37,662 nucleotides of DNA from a virus. Below, piece by piece: positions 7,836-15,933 of this stretch. Under the pieces are notes generated by a model. That model saw nothing but the letters and a program-made list of their open reading frames with translations, made no database searches and was not told where the DNA came from. The translations under genes were made by a program, and so were the position numbers. The DNA lies in IMG/VR virus record IMGVR_UViG_3300046512_000231, positions 1 through 37,662 of that record; one strand, 5' to 3'. Every line of letters starts with the position of its first letter. Within the stretch, counting starts at the first letter, position 1.

Positions 7836-8387
7836 ATGGCCCGTCGAATCGAGTACTTCGGCGATCCGGCTCTGACCCTGGCGCAGGTAGCTTTCCAGTG
7901 CCGGGTTGAGCCAGAAGATATGGAACCGGCGTTTATTGAGCAAATCATCATCCCTGGCGTAACCACTCAATGCGAATCGAAGACGGGCGCTGCAATCCGT
8001 GGAGCGACATACGAAGAGGACTGGCCGGCTACCTTTACGTCTGGGCATGCCCTGGACGTTGGGCAGGCCAGCGAGATTGTCTCGATCATGTCGCAGCAGA
8101 GTGATGGCACATGGGCGGTGCTGCCCGTGACGTTTGAGTTGCAGCAAGGGCAGCGTGAAAGCTTTCTGTTTTTCTCCGGCTCTCGCCCTGCTGGTCCGCT
8201 TCGGATTCGCTATAAGGCGGGGCTCGACCTTGAACTTTATCCGGGCGTTCGCAACTGGCTGCTGATGGCAGCGGCAACAATCTACCGTCATCCGGAGTTG
8301 TTCCTCGTAGGTCAGACATTGTCTGAGTTGCCGTCAGCATTTCTTGACCACCTGATAGCGGATATCACTGTTCCTCCGAGGTTCTGA
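7836..8387 (+). CDS. Head-tail connector, gp6-like
   Basis: The 183-residue protein has helical ends and a central beta-rich insertion (about residues 85-130). The closing segment YPGVRNWLLMAAATIYRHPEL is characteristic of Phage_connect_1 / HK97 gp6-type adaptors, which usually end with a helix containing IRxAxLxLVxHxYxxR-like text. It would form the ring between portal and head-closure protein. It begins right after the preceding stop and ends 2 bp before the next gene, in the usual gp6-gp7-gp10 order. Confidence 0.75.
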   Translation: MARRIEYFGDPALTLAQVAFQCRVEPEDMEPAFIEQIIIPGVTTQCESKTGAAIRGATYEEDWPATFTSGHALDVGQASEIVSIMSQQSDGTWAVLPVTFELQQGQRESFLFFSGSRPAGPLRIRYKAGLDLELYPGVRNWLLMAAATIYRHPELFLVGQTLSELPSAFLDHLIADITVPPRF

Positions 8388-8389
8388 AT

Positions 8390-8767
8390 ATGACCGTGCG
8401 CGATATAACCATGCGCGAGCCAAGTGCTGGCGAGTTGGACCGGCGTATCACGCTGCGGCTAAGGGCGGACATTCCAGCGCCGGACCTGGGACTTAACTCT
8501 TTGTTCTCCGACCAGAAAAAGCGTTGGGCAAAGATCGAGCCGGTCGGCTCCGCTGTCTACGCGAACGGAGTGCAGACCGACGTCAAGATCACTCACAGGG
8601 TGACCTTCTACTACCTGAAAGGCATGAGTGAATCGCATGAAATCGTGCACGGGACCACGGTTTATCGCGTGCGAAGGGTCACAGACATGAACGGTAGGCG
8701 TCGTTACACCTTGCTTGAGGTTGAAGAGTTGGGTCCGGAAAAAGTTGGGGGCGGCATCTATGGCTAA
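8390..8767 (+). CDS. Head closure / head-tail joining protein
   Basis: The protein matches the Phage_H_T_join type (PF05521): AGELDRRITLRLRAD near the start, RWAKIEPVGSAVYANG, then KITHRVTFYYLKGMSESHEI and a beta-rich end. These proteins plug the connector and offer a docking surface for the tail. The 125-residue reading starts at ATG 8390. A second in-frame ATG at 8411 (MREPSAGEL) would give 118 residues and resembles the usual family start. It overlaps the next gene by 8 bp. Confidence 0.8.
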   Translation: MTVRDITMREPSAGELDRRITLRLRADIPAPDLGLNSLFSDQKKRWAKIEPVGSAVYANGVQTDVKITHRVTFYYLKGMSESHEIVHGTTVYRVRRVTDMNGRRRYTLLEVEELGPEKVGGGIYG

Positions 8768-9281
8768 GTCCGGCGCGCTTGAGGGTTACTTGCACATCGA
8801 GGGTTTTGACCAGTTCGGTCGCGAAGCCTTCGACAAGAAAAAGATCCGCGCCGGCATGCGCAAAATTGGCCGATTGGTCACCCAACGCGCACAGCTGAAC
8901 CTGGCTCTGGGCAAGGGTAAGGACGGCTACCCGGTCAGTCGAACCGGGACCACCCTGGAATCAATCACCGCCAAGGTGTCGCGCTCGGGTTTTATGGTCA
9001 AGATCGCGCCGCGCAAGACCAGTGCAATGAAAACTTACTATCCGGCCTTCCTGCACTACGGGGTGAAGCGCGGTAGGCGCTTGGGCAGGTTGGCACCGGG
9101 GCAAGGCAAGGGCAAATCCAACCGTCGCGCCAAGGGCGCGCGTGCCGCTGCCATGGCCGAACGTGCCGCCGGTGAATGGCGGATCAAGCCGCGCGACAAC
9201 TACATGGTCGACGCGCTGCAGGATTCGGCGTCGCAGGTGCAATCCATTCTCTCGGCCGCGTTTGAGGCCGCCTTGGGCTGA
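8760..9281 (+). CDS. HK97 gp10-like neck/tail-completion protein
   Basis: The protein is 173 residues and basic. The N-terminal region (GFDQFGREAFDKKKIRAGMR, then KIGRLVTQRAQ) matches the HK97-gp10_like family. These are small neck proteins that help join head and tail. The middle is rich in Arg, Lys and Gly (KRGRRLGRLAPGQGKGKSNR) and the C-terminus is helical. The ATG at 8760 lies inside the end of the previous gene, which suggests translational coupling; longer upstream starts would overlap too deeply. Confidence 0.75.
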   Translation: MAKSGALEGYLHIEGFDQFGREAFDKKKIRAGMRKIGRLVTQRAQLNLALGKGKDGYPVSRTGTTLESITAKVSRSGFMVKIAPRKTSAMKTYYPAFLHYGVKRGRRLGRLAPGQGKGKSNRRAKGARAAAMAERAAGEWRIKPRDNYMVDALQDSASQVQSILSAAFEAALG

Positions 9282-9295
9282 GCCCTGGAGCCAAT

Positions 9296-9886
9296 ATGAA
9301 ACTGAGCCCTATCGTCGCGCAGCTGCGCGCTTACTGTCCGACCTTTGTCCAACGGGTCACCGCTGGCATCGATTGGGATGCGGTGGTGGACAGCGCCCAT
9401 CTCGCCTTGCCGGCGGCCTATGTTATCGCCGCGGCCGATGTGGCAGGGGATAACCGGACACAGACTGGTGTGCTGCAGGACATGACGGACCTGTTCAGTG
9501 TGGTCGTCGTGCTGGAGTCCGGTGACGAGCGCGGGCAGGCGGCGAACGACGCTCTGCACGATTTGCGCGCCGAGCTCTGGCGCGCATTAGTCGGCTGGGT
9601 GCCTGGCGCCGAATACAGCCCTATCGAATACGTTAAGGGTGAGCTGCTGCACATCAGCCGGTCGCGCACCGTGTATCAGTACAGCTTTATCGCCGATTTC
9701 CAGCTGGGGCGTAACCGTCCGGGCGATCCGGCCGAAACCTGGCATGAGCGCGCGCTCGACGGCCTGCCGGGCTTTAACGGCATCACTGTCAACATGGACT
9801 GCATCGATCCCGCAGATCGCAACCTGCAGCACCCCGGCCCGGATGGGCGTATCGAAGTGACTTTCTCTGGAGACGTAACCCCATGA
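9296..9886 (+). CDS. Tail terminator-like protein (196 aa)
   Basis: The first part (LSPIVAQLRAYCPTF, then AHLALPAAYVI and FSVVVVLESGDERGQ) has the alternating pattern of phage tail terminator proteins of the Gp37 type. Such proteins cap the tail tube and join it to the neck. The location between gp10-like and sheath genes fits. The C-terminal third (from FNGITVNMDCIDPAD) is beta-rich. It overlaps the DUF2635 gene by 4 bp. Family assignment is by pattern and position. Confidence 0.65.
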   Translation: MKLSPIVAQLRAYCPTFVQRVTAGIDWDAVVDSAHLALPAAYVIAAADVAGDNRTQTGVLQDMTDLFSVVVVLESGDERGQAANDALHDLRAELWRALVGWVPGAEYSPIEYVKGELLHISRSRTVYQYSFIADFQLGRNRPGDPAETWHERALDGLPGFNGITVNMDCIDPADRNLQHPGPDGRIEVTFSGDVTP

Positions 9887-10086
9887 CTCAACGTATCACT
9901 GTGGTGCCGGCCGTTGGCCGCGCCGTGCCCGACCCGGAGGCCGGCGACCTGTTACCGCTCGAAGGCCGGGAGGTTCCCGACAACGCCTGGTGGCGCCGCC
10001 GCCAAGCGGATGGCGACGTAACCCTCAAGGCGGAGAAACCTTCATCCACCAAAGCCCCTCCGGCAAAAAATGAGGTAGCGCAATAA
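9883..10086 (+). CDS. DUF2635 protein (67 aa)
   Basis: This small protein contains GRAVPDPEAGDLLPLEGREV followed by PDNAWWRRRQADGDV. That is the hallmark of DUF2635 proteins, encoded directly before the tail sheath gene in Mu-like myophages. The role is unknown; the conserved position suggests involvement in sheath or tail assembly. The C-terminal 20 residues are Lys/Pro/Ala-rich. It overlaps both neighbours by one to four bases. Confidence 0.85.
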   Translation: MTQRITVVPAVGRAVPDPEAGDLLPLEGREVPDNAWWRRRQADGDVTLKAEKPSSTKAPPAKNEVAQ

Positions 10087-11582
10087 TGCCCATTGGATTC
10101 AGCAATATTCCGGGCGATATCCGTGTGCCGCTGTTCTATGCGGAGATGGATAACTCGGCCGCTAACAGTGCGTCGTCGGCCATGCGCCGGCTGATCGTGG
10201 CGCAGGTCAACGACGCTGTGATCAGCCCTGACCTGGGCAAACTCGTGCTGGTGTCCAGCGTGGCCCTTGCCAAGCAGTTGGGCGGCCCTGGCTCGATGCT
10301 GGCGGCGATGTACGAAGCCTTCCGCAAGGTTGATCCGATTGGCGAAATCTGGTGTCTGCCGCTGGAAAAGGGCGCCGGTGCAGCGGCTGCCGCGACGGTG
10401 ACCCTGACCGGTACCGCGACCGAAGCGGGGCTGTTGAACCTGTACATCGGCGGTGTGCGGGTGCAGTCGGTGGTGGTGTCGGCGGCGACTCCGACCGTGG
10501 CCGCCGCGGCGCTGGCGGTGAAGATCAATGCCACCCCCGACCTGCCAGTGACGGCGGTGGCGGTGGCGGGGGTGGTCACACTGACCTGCAAGTGGTCGGG
10601 TGATAGCGGCAATGACATCAGTCTGCAGTTGAATCGCCTGGGCAAGTCCAACGGCGAACAAACCCCGGCCGGCCTCAGCGTGGCGGTGACCGCGATGCTC
10701 GGTGGCGTCGGCACCCCGGACCAGGTGGATGCGGTGGCCGCGCTCGGCGACGAACCATTCGAGTTCCTCTGCATGCCGTGGTCCGATACCACCTCGCTCA
10801 ATGCCTGGCAGGCCGCGATGGATGACAGCGTCGGTCGCTGGAGCTGGGCCAAGCAGCTGTTTGGCCACGTTTACAGCGCCAAGCGCGGCACCCTTGGCAC
10901 CCTGGTGGCCGCGGGGCAGGCGCGTAACGACCAGCACATGACTATCCAAGCCATGGAGGTGGGCGTACCGCAGCCGTTCTGGCTGCAAGCGGCGGCGTTG
11001 GCGGCGCGTACAGCGGTGTTCATCTCGGCCGATGCCAGCCGTCCAACGCAAAGCGGCGCGCTGCCGGGTCTGGATCCGGCAGCGTCCAGTGAGCGCTTCA
11101 CCCTGACCGAGCGCCAATCCTTGCTCAGTTATGGCGTGGCCACGGCTTATTACGAAGGCGGTTATGTGCGCATCCAGCGCTCGATCACCACCTACCAGAA
11201 AAACGCCTTTGGCCAGGCCGACAACTCGTACCTGGACAGCGAGACCATGCACCAGTCGGCGTACATCATTCGCCGCCTGCAGGGCGTGATCACCAGCAAA
11301 TACGGCCGGCACAAACTGGCCAGCGATGGAACGCGCTTCGGTGCCGGTCAGGCCATCGTTACCCCGAGCACCATTCGCGGTGAATTGATCGCGCAGTACG
11401 CCAAGCTTGAGCTCGAAGGCCATGTGGAAAACGCCGAGCTGTTTGCCCAGCACCTGGTGGTCGAGCGTGATCCGCAGGATCCGAGTCGGGTCAACGTGCT
11501 GTTTCCGCCGGACTACATTAACGGCCTGCGCATCTTCGCGATGCTCAACCAGTTCCGTCTGCAGTACGACGCGGCGGCATAA
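10086..11582 (+). CDS. Contractile tail sheath protein (Mu gpL-like)
   Basis: The 498-residue protein starts MPIGFSNIPGDIRVPLFYAE, a typical Mu-type sheath N-terminus (Phage_tail_S, PF04984). It has a long Ala/Val/Thr-rich inserted domain at about residues 100-200, and a C-terminal part (NVLFPPDYINGLRIFAMLNQ) that matches the conserved sheath end. The sheath contracts to drive the tube through the envelope, so the phage is a myovirus. The inserted domain is the outward-facing, variable part of sheath subunits. Confidence 0.93.
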   Translation: MPIGFSNIPGDIRVPLFYAEMDNSAANSASSAMRRLIVAQVNDAVISPDLGKLVLVSSVALAKQLGGPGSMLAAMYEAFRKVDPIGEIWCLPLEKGAGAAAAATVTLTGTATEAGLLNLYIGGVRVQSVVVSAATPTVAAAALAVKINATPDLPVTAVAVAGVVTLTCKWSGDSGNDISLQLNRLGKSNGEQTPAGLSVAVTAMLGGVGTPDQVDAVAALGDEPFEFLCMPWSDTTSLNAWQAAMDDSVGRWSWAKQLFGHVYSAKRGTLGTLVAAGQARNDQHMTIQAMEVGVPQPFWLQAAALAARTAVFISADASRPTQSGALPGLDPAASSERFTLTERQSLLSYGVATAYYEGGYVRIQRSITTYQKNAFGQADNSYLDSETMHQSAYIIRRLQGVITSKYGRHKLASDGTRFGAGQAIVTPSTIRGELIAQYAKLELEGHVENAELFAQHLVVERDPQDPSRVNVLFPPDYINGLRIFAMLNQFRLQYDAAA

Positions 11583-11600
11583 GACGAGCCACCACCCTCT

Positions 11601-11624
11601 AGCCCGCCGCGTGCGGGCTTTTTC
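11601..11624 (+). terminator. Terminator-like hairpin between sheath and tube genes
   Basis: AGCCCGC, loop CGCGT, GCGGGCT and five T in all. It lies 19 bases after the sheath stop. As the tail genes downstream must be read in the same late transcript, it probably acts as a partial terminator or processing end, or is overridden by antitermination. Confidence 0.75.
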
Positions 11625-11641
11625 ATTCTGGAGCCAAGACC

Positions 11642-11989
11642 ATGGGGCAAAAAATCGCGGGCACTGCCTACGTCAAAGTCGACGGTGCGCAGTTGACCAT
11701 CACCGGCGGTGCCGAAGCGCCGCTGTCGGATAAAAAGCGGGAGACGTTGTATCCGGGCTTTTACAAGGAAGAGGAGCTGCCGGCGTACTTAAAAATGACC
11801 GCGCTGTATACACCGGACTTTCCGCGCAAACAGTTGGTCGAGGGTAAGGATATGACCATCACCTGCGAGTTCAACAACGGCACGGTGTATGTCCTGTCTG
11901 GCGCGTATCTGGTCGACGAGCCGTCCTCGAAAGGCGACGACGGCTCGGTGGAACTGCAATTCGACGGCACTAAAGGGGTATGGCAATGA
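11642..11989 (+). CDS. Tail tube protein (Mu gpM-like)
   Basis: The 115-residue protein starts GQKIAGTAYVKVDGAQLTIT and continues with GAEAPLSDKKRETLYPGFYK, the typical opening of the Phage_tube family (PF10618). It ends with a beta strand (SVELQFDGTKGVWQ). It polymerises into the inner tube beneath the sheath. A good ribosome site (CTGGAG) precedes ATG 11642. The stop overlaps the start of the tail chaperone gene. Confidence 0.92.
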   Translation: MGQKIAGTAYVKVDGAQLTITGGAEAPLSDKKRETLYPGFYKEEELPAYLKMTALYTPDFPRKQLVEGKDMTITCEFNNGTVYVLSGAYLVDEPSSKGDDGSVELQFDGTKGVWQ

Positions 11990-12282
11990 GTGATGTATTT
12001 AAGCTGCAGGTGGCCATTGAGGCCCACGGTGAGCCGCTGACCAGTCTGACCCTGCGCCGGCCCACGGTGGTGGAAGTGCGGACGATCAAGGCGTTGCCGT
12101 ACAAAATTGGCAAGGACGAGGAAGTCTCCCTGGACATGGATGTGGCGGGCAAATACATCGCGGTGTGTTGTGGCATCCCGCCGTCGTCGGTCAATCAGCT
12201 GGACCTGGCCGACCTCAACGCGTTGAGCTGGTCGGTGGCGGGTTTTTTCATGAGTGCGGCGTCGACGTCATCGACGACCTGA
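11986..12282 (+). CDS. Tail assembly chaperone, zero-frame product
   Basis: The 98-residue protein (VFKLQVAIEAHGEPLTSLTL, then RRPTVVEVRTIKALPYK) matches the Mu gp41-like tail assembly chaperone type (Phage_TAC_7). It sits between tube and tape measure genes, the fixed place of tail chaperones. These proteins coat the tape measure during tube polymerisation. The last in-frame residues after WSVAGFF are low-complexity (SAASTSSTT), as expected when the real longer product is made by frameshifting. ATG 11986 overlaps the tube stop; another ATG lies at 11980. Confidence 0.85.
   Translation: MSDVFKLQVAIEAHGEPLTSLTLRRPTVVEVRTIKALPYKIGKDEEVSLDMDVAGKYIAVCCGIPPSSVNQLDLADLNALSWSVAGFFMSAASTSSTT
12243..12249 (+). 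promoter_or_regulatory. Slippery heptamer T TTT TTC for -1 frameshift
   Basis: In the zero frame the codons read GGT TTT TTC, so the heptamer T-TTT-TTC is in the right register (X XXY YYZ) for a tandem -1 slip. Both tRNAs can re-pair after the slip. The site is 30-odd bases before the zero-frame stop, inside the tail chaperone gene, exactly where dsDNA tailed phages use programmed frameshifting. Confidence 0.8.
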
Positions 12283-12413
12283 CCGCCGTTGCTTATGACT
12301 TGGCCTGGTTCTGGAAGGTTGACCCCGACCAGATGTTGGCCAAGCCCCTGGACGTGCTGCAAGAGTCCCTGCAGCACGCGCAACGTATTAACAAAATCCA
12401 GCAGGTGCAGTGA
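12249..12413 (+). CDS. Tail assembly chaperone, -1 frameshift extension
   Basis: After slipping at 12243-12249 the frame continues HECGVDVIDDLTAVAYDLAW, then FWKVDPDQMLAKPLDVLQES, and ends at TGA 12411-12413. This 54-residue extension gives a fusion of about 142 residues (88 zero-frame plus 54). The YDLAWFWK.DP text resembles the GpE-like or gp42-like second part of tail chaperones, and no good independent start codon opens it. The extension would bind the tape measure protein encoded immediately downstream. Confidence 0.8.
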   Translation, partial: HECGVDVIDDLTAVAYDLAWFWKVDPDQMLAKPLDVLQESLQHAQRINKIQQVQ

Positions 12414-14569
12414 TGGCGGACAGGTTCCAGCTCAAGGCGTTGATCACCGGCGTCGACAAGCTGTCGCCGACCCTCAACGGCATACGCAAAAACGTCTCGG
12501 TCTTTCGTAAGCAGATGCAAGGTTCGGGGCTGGGCAACATCGGTTTTAAGGATGTGCTGGCGGGCGGCGCGTTTGCCGCTCCGTTCGTGGCTGGGGCGAA
12601 GGCGGCGATTGAGTTCGAGACGTCGATGGCCGACGTGAAGAAGGTGGTGACGTTCGATACGCCTGAGCAGTTCAAGCAGATGAGCCAGGACGTGCTCGAC
12701 CTGTCGGAAAAAATGCCCATGGCGGCCAGCGGTATTGCGGCGATTGTGGCCGCCGGCGGCCAGGCTGGTTTTGCCCGAGGTGAGTTAAAGCAGTTCGCCG
12801 AGGACGCGGTGAAGATGGGTATCGCCTTTGACCAGACGGCCGACCAGTCGGGCGACATGATGGCGAAGTGGCGCACCTCGTTCAAATTGACCCAGCCCGA
12901 AGTGGTCAATCTGGCGGACAAGATCAACTACCTGAGCAACATCGGTCCGTCTTCGGCGGCCCAGATTTCTGACATCGTCACCCGCATTGGCCCGCTGGGC
13001 GCCATTGCCGGTTTGGCCTCCGGGCAGATCGCGGCGATGGGCGCGACCCTGGCTGGTGTCGGGGTGCCGAGTGAAGTGGCGGCGACCGGCATGAAGAACT
13101 TTATGTTGGCCTTGACCAAGGGTGGCTCGGCGACCAAGCAACAAGCGCAGGCGTTTAAATCGTTGCACCTGGACGTCAAGCAGTTGGCCTCGAGCATGCA
13201 GAAGGATGCACAGGGTACGATAGAGGACGTGCTCGGGCGCATCGCTCAGGTCGATCCGTCCAAGCAGGCGGGGCTGCTGACGCAGCTTTTCGGCACTGAG
13301 TCGGTGTCGGCGATTGCCCCGCTGTTGACCAATTTGGATCTGTTGAAAAAGAGCTTTGATGCGGTCGCCGAGGGCGGCGGTTCGGCCGGCTCGATGCAGG
13401 CCGAGTACAACTCGCGGTCGGCCACCACGGCCAACGCCATGCAGCTTCTGACCAACAAGGTCACCCGCTTGGGAATTGTTGTGGGCGGGGCGCTGTTGCC
13501 GCCGCTCAATGACTTTATGGATCAGATCGGCCCGCTCATTTCGCAAGTGTCCAAGTTGGCCGCGGCGCACCCGGGTGTGATCCGTGGCGTGTTGGGCGCG
13601 GCGCTAGCCTTCGGCGTGCTGCGGCTCGCGGTGATGGGCGCCATGATGGCCACTAAAATCCTGAGTGCAGTCACGCTGATGTCACCCATCGGCCTCATCG
13701 TGCGTGGCATCGCACTGGCAGCGGGGTTGTTGATTGCCAACTGGGCCACCGTAGCGCCGTACTTTCAAGCGATGTGGGCCAAGATTCAGGGGCCGGCCAT
13801 GGTCCTCTGGGGTTGGTTTAAGCAGGCCTTTGCCTACACCCCCATTCCGATGATTATGGAAAACTGGGGGCCGCTGACCGAACTGTTTCAGGCGTTGTGG
13901 GGGGTGCTGGTCGCCGTCTCCACCCCGGTCATGGACTTTCTCGGCCGCATGTTTGACTGGAGCCCACTGGGCTTGATCGTCAAGCACTGGGCACCGATCA
14001 CCGCCTGGTTCCAGAGCCTGTGGGAAAAACTCAAACCGATCATCGAGCCGATGATGAAGTACTTCGGTGGCGGCGAAGGCGGCGAGGGCATTCTCAACAC
14101 CGCGACCAATAAGGCCAATGCGTTTGCTGAAGAGCAGCGCGTGCGCAATGCCGGTGTCGGCGGCGGTGACGGTTCGTTGCTTGCCGTTGGCGCCGTGGAA
14201 GGGGCGCAGGCGGCTCAGCGCCGGATGAACAGTGCGACGGGGGTGCCCAGTACGGCGCAGTTGTTGCGCCCGCCGGGCATGGCCCCTGCTGTGACGCCTG
14301 TGGCGCCTGTGGCGCAGGCTCGGCTGACCAGCGCGCCGGGCGTGTCCAGCACCGAGTCGTTGTTGCGCCGGCCCAATCTGGCGGCGCAGTCCGGCAATCT
14401 GCTGCAGCAGACGGCGGCCAATCAAGCGCAGAAAGTCGACGGTGAAATTAACGTCAACATCAACGGGGCGCCGCCGGGGACGACCGTGGAACAACCAAAG
14501 ACCAACCAGAGCGGGCTGAGCATTAAGCCCAGCGTGGGCACTCGCAGTATTGGCGTAATGAGGCCTTAG
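12413..14569 (+). CDS. Tail tape measure protein
   Basis: The 718-residue protein is the longest of the tail module. The N-terminal half matches the TP901-type tape measure domain (PF10145): EFETSMADVKKVVTFDTPEQ, then DVLDLSEKMPMAASGIAAIV. A hydrophobic region lies near residues 385-450 (VIRGVLGAALAFGVLRLAVM) and Trp-rich repeats (FQAMWAKIQGP, FQALWGVLV, FQSLWEKLKP) near 455-545. The C-terminus is Ala/Pro/Asn-rich. Tape length sets tail length. ATG 12413 overlaps the frameshift-product stop. Confidence 0.92.
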   Translation: MADRFQLKALITGVDKLSPTLNGIRKNVSVFRKQMQGSGLGNIGFKDVLAGGAFAAPFVAGAKAAIEFETSMADVKKVVTFDTPEQFKQMSQDVLDLSEKMPMAASGIAAIVAAGGQAGFARGELKQFAEDAVKMGIAFDQTADQSGDMMAKWRTSFKLTQPEVVNLADKINYLSNIGPSSAAQISDIVTRIGPLGAIAGLASGQIAAMGATLAGVGVPSEVAATGMKNFMLALTKGGSATKQQAQAFKSLHLDVKQLASSMQKDAQGTIEDVLGRIAQVDPSKQAGLLTQLFGTESVSAIAPLLTNLDLLKKSFDAVAEGGGSAGSMQAEYNSRSATTANAMQLLTNKVTRLGIVVGGALLPPLNDFMDQIGPLISQVSKLAAAHPGVIRGVLGAALAFGVLRLAVMGAMMATKILSAVTLMSPIGLIVRGIALAAGLLIANWATVAPYFQAMWAKIQGPAMVLWGWFKQAFAYTPIPMIMENWGPLTELFQALWGVLVAVSTPVMDFLGRMFDWSPLGLIVKHWAPITAWFQSLWEKLKPIIEPMMKYFGGGEGGEGILNTATNKANAFAEEQRVRNAGVGGGDGSLLAVGAVEGAQAAQRRMNSATGVPSTAQLLRPPGMAPAVTPVAPVAQARLTSAPGVSSTESLLRRPNLAAQSGNLLQQTAANQAQKVDGEINVNINGAPPGTTVEQPKTNQSGLSIKPSVGTRSIGVMRP

Positions 14570-14572
14570 TAA

Positions 14573-15931
14573 ATGGACAAGACTTGGCGTGAGGCAATGT
14601 TGCCGGCGTCGTTCCGCGGGATCAGTTTCTTGATTCCGCAGGCGTCGGTACCGGTGGGCATGAAGGGTCCGCTGCATGAGTTTCCGCAACGCGACACTCC
14701 GTTTTTTGAGCAGATGGGCAAGCAGGCCCAAGTGCACAAAATGACCGCGTGGGTGGTGGGCGATGACTGTTTTGAGCGGCGTGACAAGTTGATCGAGGCG
14801 CTGCAGACACCGGGTGCAGGTGAGCTGGTGCACCCTTGGATGGGGCGCCTACAGGTCAAAGTCGGTGAGTGCGAAATGAGCCATGAGCGCCCGCAGGGCG
14901 GGATGGTCATGTTCGAGTTGACCTTCTATCCCGACCTGCCGCTGAAATCGCCGGCGGCCAGAGTCAACAGCCAGCAGCAACTGGTGAAGTCCTCCAATGG
15001 CCTGTTGGACTCGTCACTGGGGCGCTACAAATCGACCATGGCCAAGGTCAACCAGGCGCGGCTTGGGATGCAGCAATTGCGCACCCGGCTGTCGGGGGTG
15101 TACGGGGTTATCGGGCAGCACTTTGGCCCATTTCTCAGCGTCTTCACCTCGAGCACGGGTTTTGCGCAGTCGCTGATGAACTCGCCGGGCGCGCTGTCGT
15201 CGCTGTTTACCAGCTACTTCAGCAGCTTCTCGGGGGGTAACTTCTTTCGTAGCAGCAGTTCTGGTGGATCCTCGGGCGGCACTTCCGGTTCGGGTACCGG
15301 TGGCACCTCGGGCGGCACCGCCGGTTCAGTTTCCAGCCTCAGTACCACCTCGGGCGCCTCCAGTGGCGGCTATCGGGCGGCGGTGGCCGCGACGACGCAG
15401 CAAAGCCAGGCGGTCAGCGCAATCGATACGCTCAGTCCGCTGGGCGGGCGCGACACCCAGCTCGCCTCGCAGGCCGCCGCTAACCTGGTGCAGGACGCTT
15501 TGTTGGTGCAGATCGGCTTGATCGTCAGCGACATGCCCGTGACCCAACAGCCCGCGCCGCCGAATGCAGCACCCTCGGTTGAGCAGCAGGCGCTGCAGCC
15601 CCTGGTGCGGCCCGAGGTGCCCGTGGCTGACGATGTGCTGGAACTGCGCGACACCCTCAATGAGGCGATTTACACGGCTTCGCTCAAAGCCGAGCCGGAC
15701 CACTATCAGGCGCTCAATCACTACCGCCAGACGCTGATCAAGCATCTGACGGCGGTGGCGGCGTCGGGGGTCAGCCTGGTCGACGTGACCCCGCCGGAGA
15801 CGCTCTCGGTCCTGGTGCTGGCCTATCGGCGGTTCGGTGACGCCACCCGCGAGGCTGAGGTGGTGCAACGCAACCGCATCCGCCATCCCGGTTTTGTCCC
15901 GGCCGTGCCGATCAAACTCGCCCAGAGGTAA
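14573..15931 (+). CDS. Mu gp43-like tail/DNA circularisation protein
   Basis: The 452-residue protein has an N-terminal DNA_circ_N-type domain (PF07157): WREAMLPASFRGISFLIPQA, then HEFPQRDTPFFEQMG and ELVHPWMGRLQVKVGE. A Gly/Ser-rich linker (residues about 225-270) follows, then an alpha-helical C-terminal part. In Mu this is gpN, which combines baseplate function with a reported role in DNA circularisation. Here it is most safely called a baseplate/tail hub protein. It begins 3 bp after the tape measure stop. Confidence 0.85.
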   Translation: MDKTWREAMLPASFRGISFLIPQASVPVGMKGPLHEFPQRDTPFFEQMGKQAQVHKMTAWVVGDDCFERRDKLIEALQTPGAGELVHPWMGRLQVKVGECEMSHERPQGGMVMFELTFYPDLPLKSPAARVNSQQQLVKSSNGLLDSSLGRYKSTMAKVNQARLGMQQLRTRLSGVYGVIGQHFGPFLSVFTSSTGFAQSLMNSPGALSSLFTSYFSSFSGGNFFRSSSSGGSSGGTSGSGTGGTSGGTAGSVSSLSTTSGASSGGYRAAVAATTQQSQAVSAIDTLSPLGGRDTQLASQAAANLVQDALLVQIGLIVSDMPVTQQPAPPNAAPSVEQQALQPLVRPEVPVADDVLELRDTLNEAIYTASLKAEPDHYQALNHYRQTLIKHLTAVAASGVSLVDVTPPETLSVLVLAYRRFGDATREAEVVQRNRIRHPGFVPAVPIKLAQR

Positions 15932-15933
15932 GC

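Noticed and set aside
9888-11453. 521-codon open frame on the minus strand
   Set aside because: It lies opposite the tail sheath gene, reads as Arg/His-rich low-quality protein and is a shadow of GC-rich coding.
13682-14833. 383-codon open frame on the minus strand
   Set aside because: It is antisense to the tape measure and gp43-like genes, with His/Arg-rich composition and no ribosome site or family resemblance.
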